Positions 30,223 to 41,286 of a stretch of DNA of 64,000 bases are shown here, piece after piece (position 1 is the first letter of the stretch; the number at the start of each line of letters is the position of its first letter). Made by a program: the position numbers and the translations under genes. The stretch comes from Peronospora farinosa (taxonomy: Eukaryota; Oomycota; Peronosporomycetes; Peronosporales; Peronosporaceae). The notes beneath the pieces were generated by a model, which had not been told where the DNA came from, did no database searches, and saw nothing but the letters and a program-made list of their open reading frames with translations. The stretch spans positions 124,001-188,000 of the forward strand of contig CANTFK010000055.1 of the NCBI GenBank assembly GCA_947646735.1, read 5' to 3'.

Positions 30223-33200
30223 CCGACGGGTGGACGACTAATGCATAGGCGGCTTTGCTGGAGATTGATCAAGACACGGTGCTTCGACGCATCTATTCTA
30301 GTCTGAGACATACGCTAAAACGATATCGACACTTAAGCGCTTCCCCTTGATCACTTAGCACGATCTGCTCAACTGTAAATTTTGCAGCACGCCACGTTTT
30401 ACAATTGATTTGTCTTCATGGAAGACACGGCATAATCCCGCTATGGTCTTGCAAATGGGTGCGTGAGCTTTGTCGGGCCGTAGCACTGCTAGCTCTTGAC
30501 GAACTTGGGCATACTATGACAATTGTGGACAGAGTACTTTGTCGCAACAAGTTGTAAGGCATGTGTAGAATACTCACCGGTATACACGACTTGCCAATTG
30601 TAACATTTGGTGACAAAGTTGGTGTTCAGGCCTCAAAAGCACCTCGTTATTCGGATCGTAAAAGTGATGCAGCACTTACGGAAGCGCAGTATATCGTCAG
30701 CAGGCTTGCAATGTGCGCTGATCCCTTGTGACCTACTTGCAATTGCAGTGGAGGAAAAGCACTTTCTCCAATATGGTCGAATTGCATTACAGGATTTAGT
30801 CTCACGCATTGTGTAGGCGATCCCTATATCAATTTTAGTAATACAGTAAGTTATCGATGATACTCTCGCATTTGATCTGCCATAGACACTGCTTTATCAT
30901 AATATACTGTTAATAGTGCTCGACAGAAATACTGTGACGCTGCAAATAACTTTTATCACATTCTGATATCCTGAACTGACGCCAGTTGAAGCGGAAGCAT
31001 TCGTGATGTAATTATAGTCTACTTCACACAAGCTGAACATTACAGTACTTTTGCATCATTTTCTTCCCAGATGACGCCTAAAATGACATATCTATTGCTC
31101 TATGCAAGCTCCCAGAGCTGCTACTCGTTGCTCAGCCTCGATGCCAGCGCAAGCTCTTTGCAACTCTTTTCATGCCGATTTGACGGCGGCGTGCAACACG
31201 AATATCGAACGGACCATGCACGACAGCTAGCTGAGGACAGATACGGTCATCATGGCTGTACAAAGGTTTAAGCTGCAGCTAATGGTGGCAACGCAGCCTT
31301 TACACCATTGCACCACCTGTGCAAGTTTCTCATAAGTCAGCTATAGGAGCATTTAAAGCCTTGAGCCTTCTGCATGAGCTGTTAATATCCGAATACCACC
31401 CATTCAGTGCTACAAACCAACCAAAACCAAGCTCTTCGAGACGCATGGTGCTGCTTTCACGGGCTTTGTGAACTTAATTTAAAGTATTGGTCCGTGCGTT
31501 ACGACCGAAGTGCCTGGCATCCTGTATGTTAACGCACAATGTTAGATAGCGCCCCAAAGAAAATGATTAAGAAGTACGGTCCAATGACTTTGCATCTCTC
31601 ACAGACGAGCGCTTTTTCAAACAAGTTATTTTAACGAGAAAAACCTCATCCACCAAGATGATCAGCGACTTTCACGCAAGCGCGCATGTCCGCTATGAGA
31701 TCCATGTCATTGAGACAGTCTACAGCGATCACGGTGCGACAAAGCAACTATCGAAAAGGACGAGACCTCATTGAGAAACATATTCCAAAATCGGGAGGAG
31801 TTCTATTATCGACCAATGTTTAAGATGCTGTTACATAATGTGCCAGACTACGCCATTCATTTGCACTCTTTTGGCTATGCTTTTGCTGCTAAGCCTGACT
31901 AACTTGCACATTTTACCATGGACGACTGCGTAACATAAAAATCTATATCCACAGCCTTCCTTGTCAATTCAAAGAAATTGGTAATAAAGGCAAAGAGCAG
32001 AAATCTTCGAATTATCTTCAACTTGGTCGTCGGAAGCAATTGTCTAATCAGCTGACATCAGACTTTCATGAACTTTGCTTTCTCTCGGTAATGCGGTACG
32101 AATTAAGAGCTAATAAGGTCACCAAGAAGATCTTTTATTAGCTGTGACACTCCCAATCTTGACTCGAAATTGATGGTTGTTTGCCTTAATTGGCTCTGCA
32201 CTGCTTTTTATATTGCTTAAGCATGTATAGGTCGTTTCGAGATCTTGTACGAGAGGGTCAAGCGATGACGTAGTAGCGTGGAGAGCTTAATGTTTGGCGC
32301 CGCAAGGCTTTGGACAAGTTGCAGGGTTTGACCAAAAACTTGCGCATCAGCACAGATACGAAGCGAGGAATGGGTGTCTCGTGTAGCATCGCAGTGGAAT
32401 TAGGGTCATTACTTAGTGCCCCCCTCTCAGAGTTTTTTCGTTTGCTTAACAACATTCAGACATTACAGTTTACAATTTTGTAACGAGTTATGTTGGCCAC
32501 AAACCACATCATGGAAACGATGAAAAAACTTGTGCAGCTGGACAGCAGCTGAAGAGTTTTTGCATGTATCGTGCGGTACGTGCACTTCCAACTGGACAAG
32601 ATTTGAATCACTTGCAGCCGTGTCGACTAACAGACGGTCAACTTTGACTGGTATCAATTCTGTTAATTCCGATCAATATAGAAGGTGGTTCATGTTTGCG
32701 TTAGCCCAGCTGTTGCCCTTTGATGTGTGAGAATATCCGGATCGATGATGATAAATGGTGAACAACAGGTAGGCTTAGTATTTATTAAGGTAGTGGTCAA
32801 ACACGTGGAGCCTGAAGACTAGGCTGAAGAAGGGCGCTTAACCGTAAAAGGAATTGACATGTTAGACAACTTCGACGGATCCTAATTTGTCGAGCAATAA
32901 TGAGACGCCTGCAGAAAGAAAGGCTGCTATGGAGTTTGCATTGTGTTTCGCCGTAGTGGTCAGCACCGCTAGTATAAGATAATTGACACGTTTTGGATGG
33001 ACTTAAACGCCACCAGGGTATCTCTCTGCCATCTAGGTCATTCATTATGGGAGCGAACATCTTGTTTGTTTCTTTCATTTGACTGGATATTAATCCGATA
33101 AACCAGGTGTTAATACTTCATACTGCTGTAGACTTGGGAAAGCCGCTAATAAATGAGACATCACAAGCAATCACTACAATTCCCACTTCGTGGGGCGAGA

Positions 33201-33304
33201 GCGGTGTGTCAACCAACCCATCCCACGACGTTGACCAATCACACACCCCCGTCTTGTTTTTCACCACTTTTTCTATCGACTAACTTGAACATTCGAGCGC
33301 GAAG
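30223..33304. other. Intergenic stretch, no recognisable gene
   Basis: About 3 kb of AT-rich sequence with only short ORFs in all frames, no repeat termini I can recognise, and no RNA gene. Compositionally it looks like old non-coding or decayed DNA. I see no signal-peptide plus RXLR-type effector ORF here. Confidence 0.5.
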
Positions 33305-33320
33305 ACTCATTTCCCAATCG
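33305..33320 (+). promoter_or_regulatory. Oomycete initiator core promoter of the PX gene
   Basis: ACTCATTTCCCAATCG matches the oomycete initiator consensus GCTCATTYYNCAATTT at about 13 of 16 positions. It is 45 bases before the ATG at 33366, the expected spacing, and argues that the in-frame ATG at 33153 lies upstream of the transcript. Confidence 0.7.
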
Positions 33321-33365
33321 TCTCGATACAGCTCAAGCAATATTGTATTTGCAAATTCTAGTACC

Positions 33366-34031
33366 ATGGTAACCGCAACCCGATCCAAGTCCGTATCCAT
33401 GGACGTCTTAATACAGGGTCTGCCAGACCTTAGCACGCTGCAAGTGAAAATAGGCGAGTTGTGCCTCACGTCCGACCGCACGTGGCTCTACCTACTTCAA
33501 GTAACTTGTGGTCGTAGTCGCTGGCACGTAGCCAAGCGCTACAGTGAGATCCGTGAGCTGTGGCTCGAGCTAAGCAAGAAGCTGTCTGGCAACAACGCAC
33601 AAAGTTTGTGCACTGAGCATTGTCACTTCCTCGCTGGACTTGAGCAGGACAAGTTCCCCAAGAAGCACCTGCTGCTCACACAGCACAAGCTCGAAGCACG
33701 CGCTAGTGAACTAGACCAGTTTTTTCTCAAGCTGGCTATGCGACTCAACCTCTGCGAGCCTCAAAAGCTACAGATGTGTCGTGTACGTGGTTGTTCGCTG
33801 CTGGAGCTCATCGTGAGTTTCTTTGAGGTGAACGCAAAACAAGATAAGAAGAGCACCATGCCAGGCTTTTCACGTAGCATCTCGATGCAACGTGAGGTAC
33901 AGCGCCACAATCACCAATTTACTAAAAAGAGACGTGACAGCCTGAGTGTCAGCGTGAACGTAAGCTCTATTCGACGCTTCTCCTTTGGTTTCCAGGAACC
34001 GCATAGCGCCGTTGCTACATTTGCCCAGTGA
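33366..34031 (+). CDS. PX (phox homology) domain protein
   Basis: A 221-residue protein with one PX domain (about residues 12-120), a phosphoinositide-binding module that targets proteins to endosomal or other membranes. Visible features: a beta-rich start (LYLLQVTCGRSRWHVAKRYSEI), where RYSEI corresponds to the family R-(Y/F)-S-(E/D)-F signature, then FPKKHLL in the proline/lysine membrane loop, and the terminal helices ELDQFFLKLAMRL. The tail is rich in Ser, Arg and Lys (KKRRDSLSVSVNV, SIRRFSFGF) and may be phosphorylated. No second domain, so it is not a full sorting nexin. Start chosen by the initiator at 33305. Intact and intronless; convergent with the release factor gene 335 bp away. 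Confidence 0.85.
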   Translation: MVTATRSKSVSMDVLIQGLPDLSTLQVKIGELCLTSDRTWLYLLQVTCGRSRWHVAKRYSEIRELWLELSKKLSGNNAQSLCTEHCHFLAGLEQDKFPKKHLLLTQHKLEARASELDQFFLKLAMRLNLCEPQKLQMCRVRGCSLLELIVSFFEVNAKQDKKSTMPGFSRSISMQREVQRHNHQFTKKRRDSLSVSVNVSSIRRFSFGFQEPHSAVATFAQ

Positions 34032-34365
34032 GTCCTACGTACACGTTATTTTAATGTAGGCTAGATATCCTAGACCAAAAACCTACTGGGCACGGTGCAT
34101 TCGACCAGCCCCTTATCTAGTGTAAACTCAACACGCGCTTTTATGTTGGTGCATCCAGCACCTTTTTGCTCCGTTCCAAACATGAAGCCAATACATGTTA
34201 TTCAGAACGTCTTGGTTGGGAGACACTTGCTTGATTCGTACGTTTTGCCGATGTTACTTTATTACTGTCTTTTTTTCGTTAATCTACGCGTTGCATCGCG
34301 GCAAGACGTGACTCAGTTCATCGTAAGAAGTCTGTGTTGCATTCAGTCTCTATGCGAGCTCTGTT

Positions 34366-35744
34366 CTATAGCGTCTCGGATACGTTTTCAAGCTGTTTAA
34401 GCAGGTGATTCTGCTCGTCAACCACTAGCGCATCCACAATGTCATCCAGCAACTCACCATTCAGCATCCGCTCGATGCCAAAGACAGTCACGTTTACGCG
34501 GTGGTCGCTCACGCGGCTCTGCGGAAAGTTGTAGGTTCGTACGCGCTCAGAGCGATCACCTGAGCCCACCTGTGAGTTTCGCATAGTGTGACGTGCGGCG
34601 TCGCGTTGTCGACGGATACCATCAAATACACGCGCACGGAGAATCTTCAGCGCCTTGGCCTTGTTTTGATGTTGCGATCGCTCATCTTGAACTGATGCCA
34701 CGATGCCTGTGGGGATATGCGTAATCCGTACTGCGCTTTCCGTCGTATTGACGTGCTGGCCTCCAGCTCCGGACGCACGATATACATCAATGCGGAGGTC
34801 TTTCGATTCGATCTCCACCTCGACGTCTTCAGCTTCAGGCAACACCACCACGGACACGGCACTCGTGTGCACGCGAACGTCGTTCACTGGCACGCGCTGC
34901 ACACGATGGACACCACTCTCAAACTTCATGCGGCCATAGGCACCACGACCTGTAAGAGAACAAACACACTCCTTACAGCCACCCAAGTCCGTCTCAGATA
35001 AGCTCATAATTTCAAACTTCCAGCCTTTGGCCAGCGCCACCTTCTGATACATTTTGAGAATGTCCGCAGCAAAAAGACAAGCCTCATCACCACCGGTACC
35101 TGCCCGAATCTCCACGATCGAGCTCTTTTCATCTACCTCATCACGTGGCAGCATGAGCCGCACTACCTCACTTTCCAGTAGGTTAATAGTTTCCAACAGC
35201 TCTCGACGCTCGTCCTCTGCCATGCGACGGAGCTCTACGGCATCAGGGTCGTCACTGTCCGTCTGCTCCACAATCATTTCGTCCAGCTCCTTCACTAATT
35301 TTTGTTGATTCTGCAGCTCACGCACTGCTGCTACCTTTGGCTCCAGCTCTGCCATTTCAATAGCAAGAGTCGTGATCTTGTTCGATGAAAAGCTGCCATC
35401 GTTGCTGTGATAACGTCAATATTACACGAAAAATACATCAGAAAATGCAGCTCAATCCATTACTTAGAATTAATACAGCTTGGAACAATAAGAGGCGAAA
35501 GAAACAATGAAAAAACAGTAACATACTGTGATAATTCATGCGCCAACACATCGTAGCGGCGTCCAAGCAAGTTCATCTGACTTAAAATAGCTGCAGGCAT
35601 TGCGAAGCTGCGGACATGGACCGCATTCAGCTGATGTAGCTTTGACGCAACAGGTACGTGAGATCGCACATGTTGCTGCAATTGATATGCCAGAGACAGC
35701 ACCCGCCACTGCCGACGTAGCCATTGCCTTTCAGCGCCTAACAT
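34366..35744 (-). CDS. Peptide chain release factor 1, mitochondrial type (two exons)
   Basis: Class-I release factor of the RF1 family, terminating organellar translation. Exon 1 is 35744-35527, exon 2 35404-34366. The intron (35526-35405, 122 nt) has a GTATGT donor and a CAG acceptor, and the spliced frame is continuous, giving 418 residues. The Arg-rich N-terminus (MLGAERQWLRRQW) looks like a mitochondrial targeting sequence. Domain 1 is helical; then EIRAGTGGDEACLF, the GGQ peptidyl-hydrolysis loop (GAGGQHVNTTESAVR, GGQ at 34756-34764) and the C-terminal DHRVNVTV region. Oddity: the codon-recognition segment reads VPVNDVRVHTSA (34867-34893), two residues shorter than bacterial RF1 and lacking the PxT threonine. 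A start at 35816 is possible but less likely. Confidence 0.88.
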
Positions 35745-35816
35745 TGTCGTAATAGTGTGGCGCACACCCCTGTTGCAATACAAAAGCAGCAGAGCCAATT
35801 GGAGGCAACCAACCAT

Positions 35817-36359
35817 CAGTTCGAGTCAAAGCTACCGCCAAAAGGTGAAAAGCCGATAAAATTGGGAGTCCCACAGCTCAAAAAAGAGCTCCTTGATGAC
35901 CCTATTAGATTTTTACTCGTACAGCATTTTTTCAAAGAAAAAGCATGTTGTAATACGCTCCTGCAGTCGAAGCCGTTAGGAACAAGTTGAAGCAGTTAGA
36001 AACACTGATGATCGTTGGCCCTGGGGCCTGTGTGTTGACTCGTCCCGTAGCTGGTAGAACATGGAGAAGTCGTTTGTTGCTTAGTATTCAGTATCGCAGG
36101 CTCAATGAGTAAACAAGCGACTGACAGAGTAGCTGCCACTGCAAGCATGAGCTGAGTGCTTAGTTTCAAAAAAAGGCAGTGTGCCAACAAGTCGTTTAAG
36201 CAAGAAGAGAGCCAAGCTGAAGAGATCTAGCAAAAGATACTATAAAATGGTTATGAGCCCAAGCCTGACCAAGATGTAAACGTGACCATGAAAACGCTTG
36301 TGAGCTGAGGCTACCTGTGTCAGTGTAAAGACTACAGACGTCCAAGCGTGATATAAGGT
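35817..36359. other. Intergenic, left flank of GYP-D
   Basis: About 540 bases between the release factor gene and the D element with no ORF of note, no repeats I recognise and no RNA gene. It ends in CTATT (36360-36364), the target duplication of GYP-D. Confidence 0.5.
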
Positions 36360-36364
36360 CTATT

Positions 36365-36824
36365 TGTAATGGGGCACCCTCCGACTATACTGATTACAGT
36401 ATAGTCTACTTTCACTGATTACAGTGAAAGCAGGTGCCTCAATTACCTCTCTTACACAAGAGGCAGAGGAAGCATTACTTCTAAACGATACGCTTAGAAG
36501 TAGAGGAAAAGAAAACTGTATTTAATATAGTTAACTATCTTAATAAAACTATTCTGTTATAACCTATGTTAACTATATTAAACTACAACTATGTATGTTG
36601 ACAATTTGCCCTCCACTCATAGCGCGCGTCCACCGTTCATTGGTCAGCGCGTTGGTTGATATAATGGCCCATATCAACCAATGAGAGGGCATCTCCAACT
36701 TCAAGGAGATCTAGGGACAATATTATAAGAAAAGGTAATATTGTCAAATATTATGAGTTATCATAATATTTTATTGACACTTCATACAAGTGTCAATATT
36801 ATGTAACGGGCTCACCCCGTTACA
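36365..36824 (-). repeat. 3' LTR of GYP-D
   Basis: 460 bp; on the minus strand TGTAACGGGG to CCCATTACA. Contains two adjacent perfect hairpins with the same ATTA loop (36383-36406, 10-bp stem; 36409-36430, 9-bp stem), a TTGACACTT/AAGTGTCAA hairpin and terminal GTAACGGG/CCCGTTAC complementarity. It differs from the 5' LTR mainly in one block (about 36434-36495), so the two LTRs are no longer identical. Confidence 0.93.
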
Positions 36825-36873
36825 TCAACCCCCCCCCTTAACCAACAGTCACATTAGTGACTGTTTAGTGACT

Positions 36874-38639
36874 ATGGGAAAGGAGAACTTGTTGAATTTT
36901 CTTTCATTCAACAATTACGCTATGACAAAGTCAATGCGCGTCGCTGCTAAGGCAGCTAAGAGCTCGGCTGCACGCCTGTGTGCAGCCGCTACTGAGGCTT
37001 CACAGCCTCAGCCAGCAGACACTAATGTGTCTGCTGGAAGTCAACATCAGCCTGCAACGCCTGTTGCAGGTTCACTTAGCGCTTCACCACGTGAAGATTT
37101 TGACCCAGAGTTAGTCGTTGACTACTCTGGTGAGTCGGATGATGCATCCGGCTCAAAGTCACCTATTCCACTCCCGGGCTCTCCCCGGGGTGATACCTCG
37201 TCGTCCAATGCTACGAAGAGGGATCGTGGTACATTGAGTGAATCAATGTACCGTGAAATGTTCGGGTCGTCTGATGAATCAGACGACTCGCCAAACGAGT
37301 CGAAGGATAGTGACTCGGGTGGGGACCGTAAGGGTGATGTCAGTGCTTCTACTGACATCAATGCTCATAGTGTCGGTACTTCTGTTGACACTAATGCTCG
37401 TGGTGTCGGTACTTCTGTTGACACCACGCAGGAGGCTTTAGATCGCAACGTATTGCGTCTTGCTCCTGATCGCAAGCCATGGATGCTACCCAAGCATCTG
37501 CTTGATCGTTGGTCTGGAAAGACCAACGAACGGTTCTTCATACCGTTGTTTGATGCCTCAAAGCTCCATGGCCTTGACGCCAGTGCGAAAAACTTTCGCA
37601 CTGAGAACGACTATTACATCGATGTGTTTCTTGAACATCGATGGTATGGCCCACACAAGAAGCGTGAGGCTGACGTGTTCCTCCAATCTTGGAACGCGTT
37701 TATCACCAACGTTTTAAACGTTGGGAAAGAGGCTTGGTTTCAAGACTTTATGCTAGCCGCAATAAGTTTGAGAAACGAAGTACCTCCGGTGCATGCTATC
37801 GTTTGCACCGGTTATCTAGAGAGGCAGGCCTGTTATGCCTCTCTTGGGGCGACCCATGCCCGGGGTGCCTGAGCACCTCGTCAAGAGCGCCTAAGGAGGC
37901 GTACCTCCTTACTGAGCCCTGGTGGAGAGCTCGCATCTCTTCTGAAATGCGTGTAGGGATTGCTACTTTGCAATCTCTTTACGAGCGCGCTGGGCGCTCG
38001 TTTTCCGATGGTTCTTCACCATTGGGTGTCCCTTGTCGTACTGTTTGACAAGGCCGGGAACGTCGGCGATCAGTTGGACTTGAGGTTCCCAGCTATCCTC
38101 CGAAGGCGGATAGCCACGCCACCGGACGAGATAACTCGTCCGACGTCCCTTCACCTCGCGGTGCTTTAGTAAGCGTTCCACGAGGAAGCGCTTCCCACCA
38201 TGGGAGTCCACAAGCGGATGCGGTGGTGGAGGGAAAACCCTGTCCGATTCTTTCATCGGACTTGGCTGCTGAGTTAGACGGGTTTGCCCGTGTAACTCGT
38301 GAGCTCCGTTGTGATGTTGATCACGAACGGGATAAGCGTCGCCGCTTAGAGGATATTGTGCGACAGCTTGGGTTTGACCATGAGAGGTCTCGGGCAAACA
38401 ATGCTGTCGCACTATTGGAGAATGAACGGCGAGTTCATTCTCTAAGTAACGAGCTGGCGACAGCTCGTCAGGAGATCGTCCAATATCATGGGAAGATCTC
38501 ATCTCTACACGACCAGATATCGAATCTGGTTCGTGACAACAAGAATCTGAAGGAGATTCTTGAGAGTAATGGCTATCTTTGTCGTTCGAAGAAGCCGCGT
38601 ACTGAACGTACGGACGAAGACGTCCCACGTAAAACGTAG
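36874..38639 (+). pseudogene. Antisense accessory ORF of GYP-D
   Basis: On the strand opposite gag-pol. Open from the ATG at 36874 to 37872 (332 residues): MGKENLLNFLSFNNYAM, an alanine-rich then acidic Ser/Asp-rich region (DYSGESDDASGS, GSSDESDDSPNES), then a Trp- and charge-rich part (DRKPWMLPKHLLDRW, YYIDVFLEHRWYG, FLQSWNAFITNVL, GKEAWFQDFM). A frame change near 37850 leads into another open frame (PKEAYLLTEPWWRARISSEM) that continues, apart from one TGA at 38046-38048, to 38639 and ends in a coiled coil (LSNELATARQEIVQYHGKIS). Beyond 37963 it overlaps pol on the other strand. No known domain. Layout recalls the antisense ORF of GYP-A1, though sequence similarity is not evident. Confidence 0.6.
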
Positions 38640-39897
38640 GATGCGTACGCATCCTGCGTGGCAACTCAATCGTGTATGCGTTGCCTAGGCGGCGCAATAC
38701 ACGAAACGGGCCGATGTACTTGGGCAACAATTTATTGCTGCCTACGTTAGTCACTACATGTTTAGGTAGGTTTACTGTTGACAGTAAAACTAAATCACCT
38801 TCTATAAATGTCTGAGCATTTGCCCTTCCATTATTGTCTGCGTTTTGTTTTTGCTTATCCACCGCTTCTGCGATGGAGTCTTGCACGAAACGGATTACCG
38901 CTTCACGAGTCAGCAGGAAATCCTCAGCTGACTCGTTGCTTTTGGCTGCAGTGCATTGTGAGTGCACTGCAGAGATATCGGTTACTAATTCAGCGAGAAC
39001 AATACTGTCCTCACTTTTGATACCTCGAACGATGCTGACATCTTCAGCATCGTTATCAGTAAGAGCGTCATCGCTCTTACTTTCTTCCTCTTCACCGAAG
39101 TCGAATGGTACGACTTTGGTTACTTTCGCGTCGACCATAACGTCGTCGCGTGATGAGCAAGAGCCAGATTGGTTCTCGCTCGAGCGAGTCCCTCCCCCCC
39201 TTAAATTAAAGTCACCTTCTACTAAGGTGGGGACACGTGGATGGCGAAGGCCATTCACGTAGAACGGTGTATGCGTCGTGGACGCATGCACGGAGTTGTT
39301 GATGGCGAAATCGACCATCGACAAGAGCTCACTCCAACTCGTAAACGAGTGGACGTACCCTCGAAGAATCTCTTCGAGGACGCGATTGGCGCGTTCAGTC
39401 TGACCATCAGTTTCTGGATGGTCAGAAGTAGATATTGTGAGCCGTGTTCCAAGTGTTTGGAACACGGAACGCCAAAACTCAGCCGTGAACCGGGGGTCCC
39501 TATCGGACACAAGTTCACGGGGTAAACCGTGCAATCGAAAGATTGTATCGATAAACACTCGAGCACAGCCCTCTGCTGTGATCGACTCAGGTACAGCAAT
39601 AAGATGTACCATCTTGCTGAACCTGTCTACAAACACGAGAATACCATTATTCCCGTGAGCGTCTTTGGGAAACCCAAAGACGAAATCCATTGATACGGAC
39701 TCCCAGCACTCTACCGGAGCAGGTAGAAGCTGCAATGGTGCACGGAGTGAAGGACTAGGCTTCACTCGTTGACACACCTCGCAAGCACGCACGTACTTAC
39801 GCACAAACTTATACTGGCGTGGCCAGTAAAAGTCGCGACTGACCGTGAGGTAAGCCTCCCACGGCCGCGATGCCCACTTATTGGTGCATCGTGACAT
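37963..39897 (-). pseudogene. pol: D pol: integrase and chromodomain
   Basis: A 644-codon open frame. CEVCQRVKP completes the zinc-binding region, whose histidine half is in another frame upstream (ISGHRG near 39860). Core: SMDFVFGFPKDAHG (Asp), LVSDRDPRFTAEFW (Asp), HPETDGQTERANRVLEE (Glu), all three catalytic residues intact. An unusual acidic insertion of roughly 100 residues (GEEEESKSDDALTDNDAED) precedes the DLVLLSTVNLP / KYIGPFRVL GPY-type segment and HPTFYVGRLRPY. A long Ser/His/Gln-rich linker leads to a chromodomain (FLVERLLKHREVKG, YLVRWRGYPPSEDSWEP) and a basic tail. This is the best preserved coding unit of the element. Confidence 0.9.
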
Positions 39898-41286
39898 TCA
39901 AACATGATCCGTAACCTGAGATCATGTTGTGGCGGTACAACGACACGAGGCGTGTCGTTGTTGACGGCTGTGTAGTACAGTAAGCCGTCCCGCTGGGTGT
40001 ATCTATCTAGAGAAGATCGATACATGGCAGGCAAGCGCTTCTTAGCTTGCGTGTATGGGTCCTTGAGGTACTCCATCAGGCGTACAAGATCATTATCTTG
40101 TGCGCATGCCCTTCTAATGTCGTCGAGTAAGCTCGACGACAAGACGCTGGTACTCAGCGTGGCGACAGTGGTGTTTACATCACTGTCGGATTGCACAGTC
40201 GGCTCTAGGTCAGGCCGACGTGAAAGAGCATCGGCGACGACGTTAAGTCGTTCCGGCTTATACTCCACGGAGAAGTTGTACTCCGCGAAGAATGACAACC
40301 ATCTCGCCATTCGTTGCGAGAGGTGTGGACTATTTACAGCCGTGCGTAGTGACGCATGGTCTGTATATACACTGAACGGTCTATCTCCTAAGAGATAGAC
40401 GCGAAACTTAGCCAGTGCATACTTCATGGCAAGGATTTCCTTGTCATGCACCGGGTAATTGCGTTCAGCCGGTTGCAGCTGACGCGATTGATAACAGACG
40501 ACACGCTCTGCGCCGTCTGTATCATATTGCATCAGTACACAGCCGATTGCAAAATCACTGGCGTCACAGACCACATGAAATGGTCTGTCTTGATCGGCAA
40601 TCGCCAACACTGGCGATTGCATCAAGATTTGCTTGATACGTTCAAAGGAACGCTGACAGTCAGCGTTCCAGTTCCACTTTACATTTTTCTTGAGTAAACA
40701 AGAAAGATGTACTGTCATTTCGGGCGTAATTGCGCGATTACTTGTGCAAGTACGCCGCTAGCCCAAGGAACTTCCTTAGTCCCTTGACATCGACTGCCAC
40801 TGTCCAGTCGGTGATCGCCTTGATCTTCTATGGATCAGGGCGTACGCCGTTCTTTCCGACGATGCTTTCAAGAAGCGGTATTTCGCTAGCTGCGAATATA
40901 CACTTCTTAAGGTTGGCGTACAACTTATGCTCGCGCATAAGTGTAAGAACCTTACGGACGTGGAGTCTATGGACTTCCACGTCTGTTTTCTCGTCCATAG
41001 CCCGACTATGGACGAATACATCATCGAAGTATCTCGGTGCGAATTCGCGCACCGGTCTCAATAGATGTGAAACACATCTATTGAATATGGCTGGTGCATT
41101 ACTAAGCCCTTGCGGCATGACCAACCATTCCCAGAGCATACCACTGGGAGTGCTCACTGCTGTGTACGGGATGTTCCGTTCACGCATTAGGATCTGATAG
41201 AAACCATCCATCAGATCCATGGACGAAAAGATGGTACTCTTAGACATACCATCTATGATTACGTCCTTTCTCGGTATCGGCGTTTA
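39762..41286 (-). pseudogene. pol: D pol: reverse transcriptase core and RNase H
   Basis: RT: MSKSTIFSSMDLMDGFYQI, GMLWEWLVMPQGLSNAPAIF, catalytic YFDDVFVHSRA, GVRPDP (41247-40828), preceded by an in-frame TAA (41284-41286) where C1 has CAA. After TAG and TAA codons replacing sense codons near 40828 and 40740 and a one-base shift, RNase H follows at 40718-39762: FHVVCDASDFAIGCVL, YPVHDKEILAMKYAL, YTDHASLR, NVVADALSRRPD, then the integrase start (HDLRLRIMFECHDAPISGHRG). RNase H catalytic residues look intact; the polyprotein does not read through. Confidence 0.9.

Noticed and set aside
30223..33300. Secreted RXLR or Crinkler effector genes in the gene-free stretch
   Set aside because: No ORF combining a signal peptide with an RXLR, LFLAK or dEER-type motif was found.
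33153..33365. N-terminal extension of the PX protein from ATG 33153
   Set aside because: An oomycete initiator match lies inside this stretch at 33305, and the extra 71 residues look like translated untranslated sequence.
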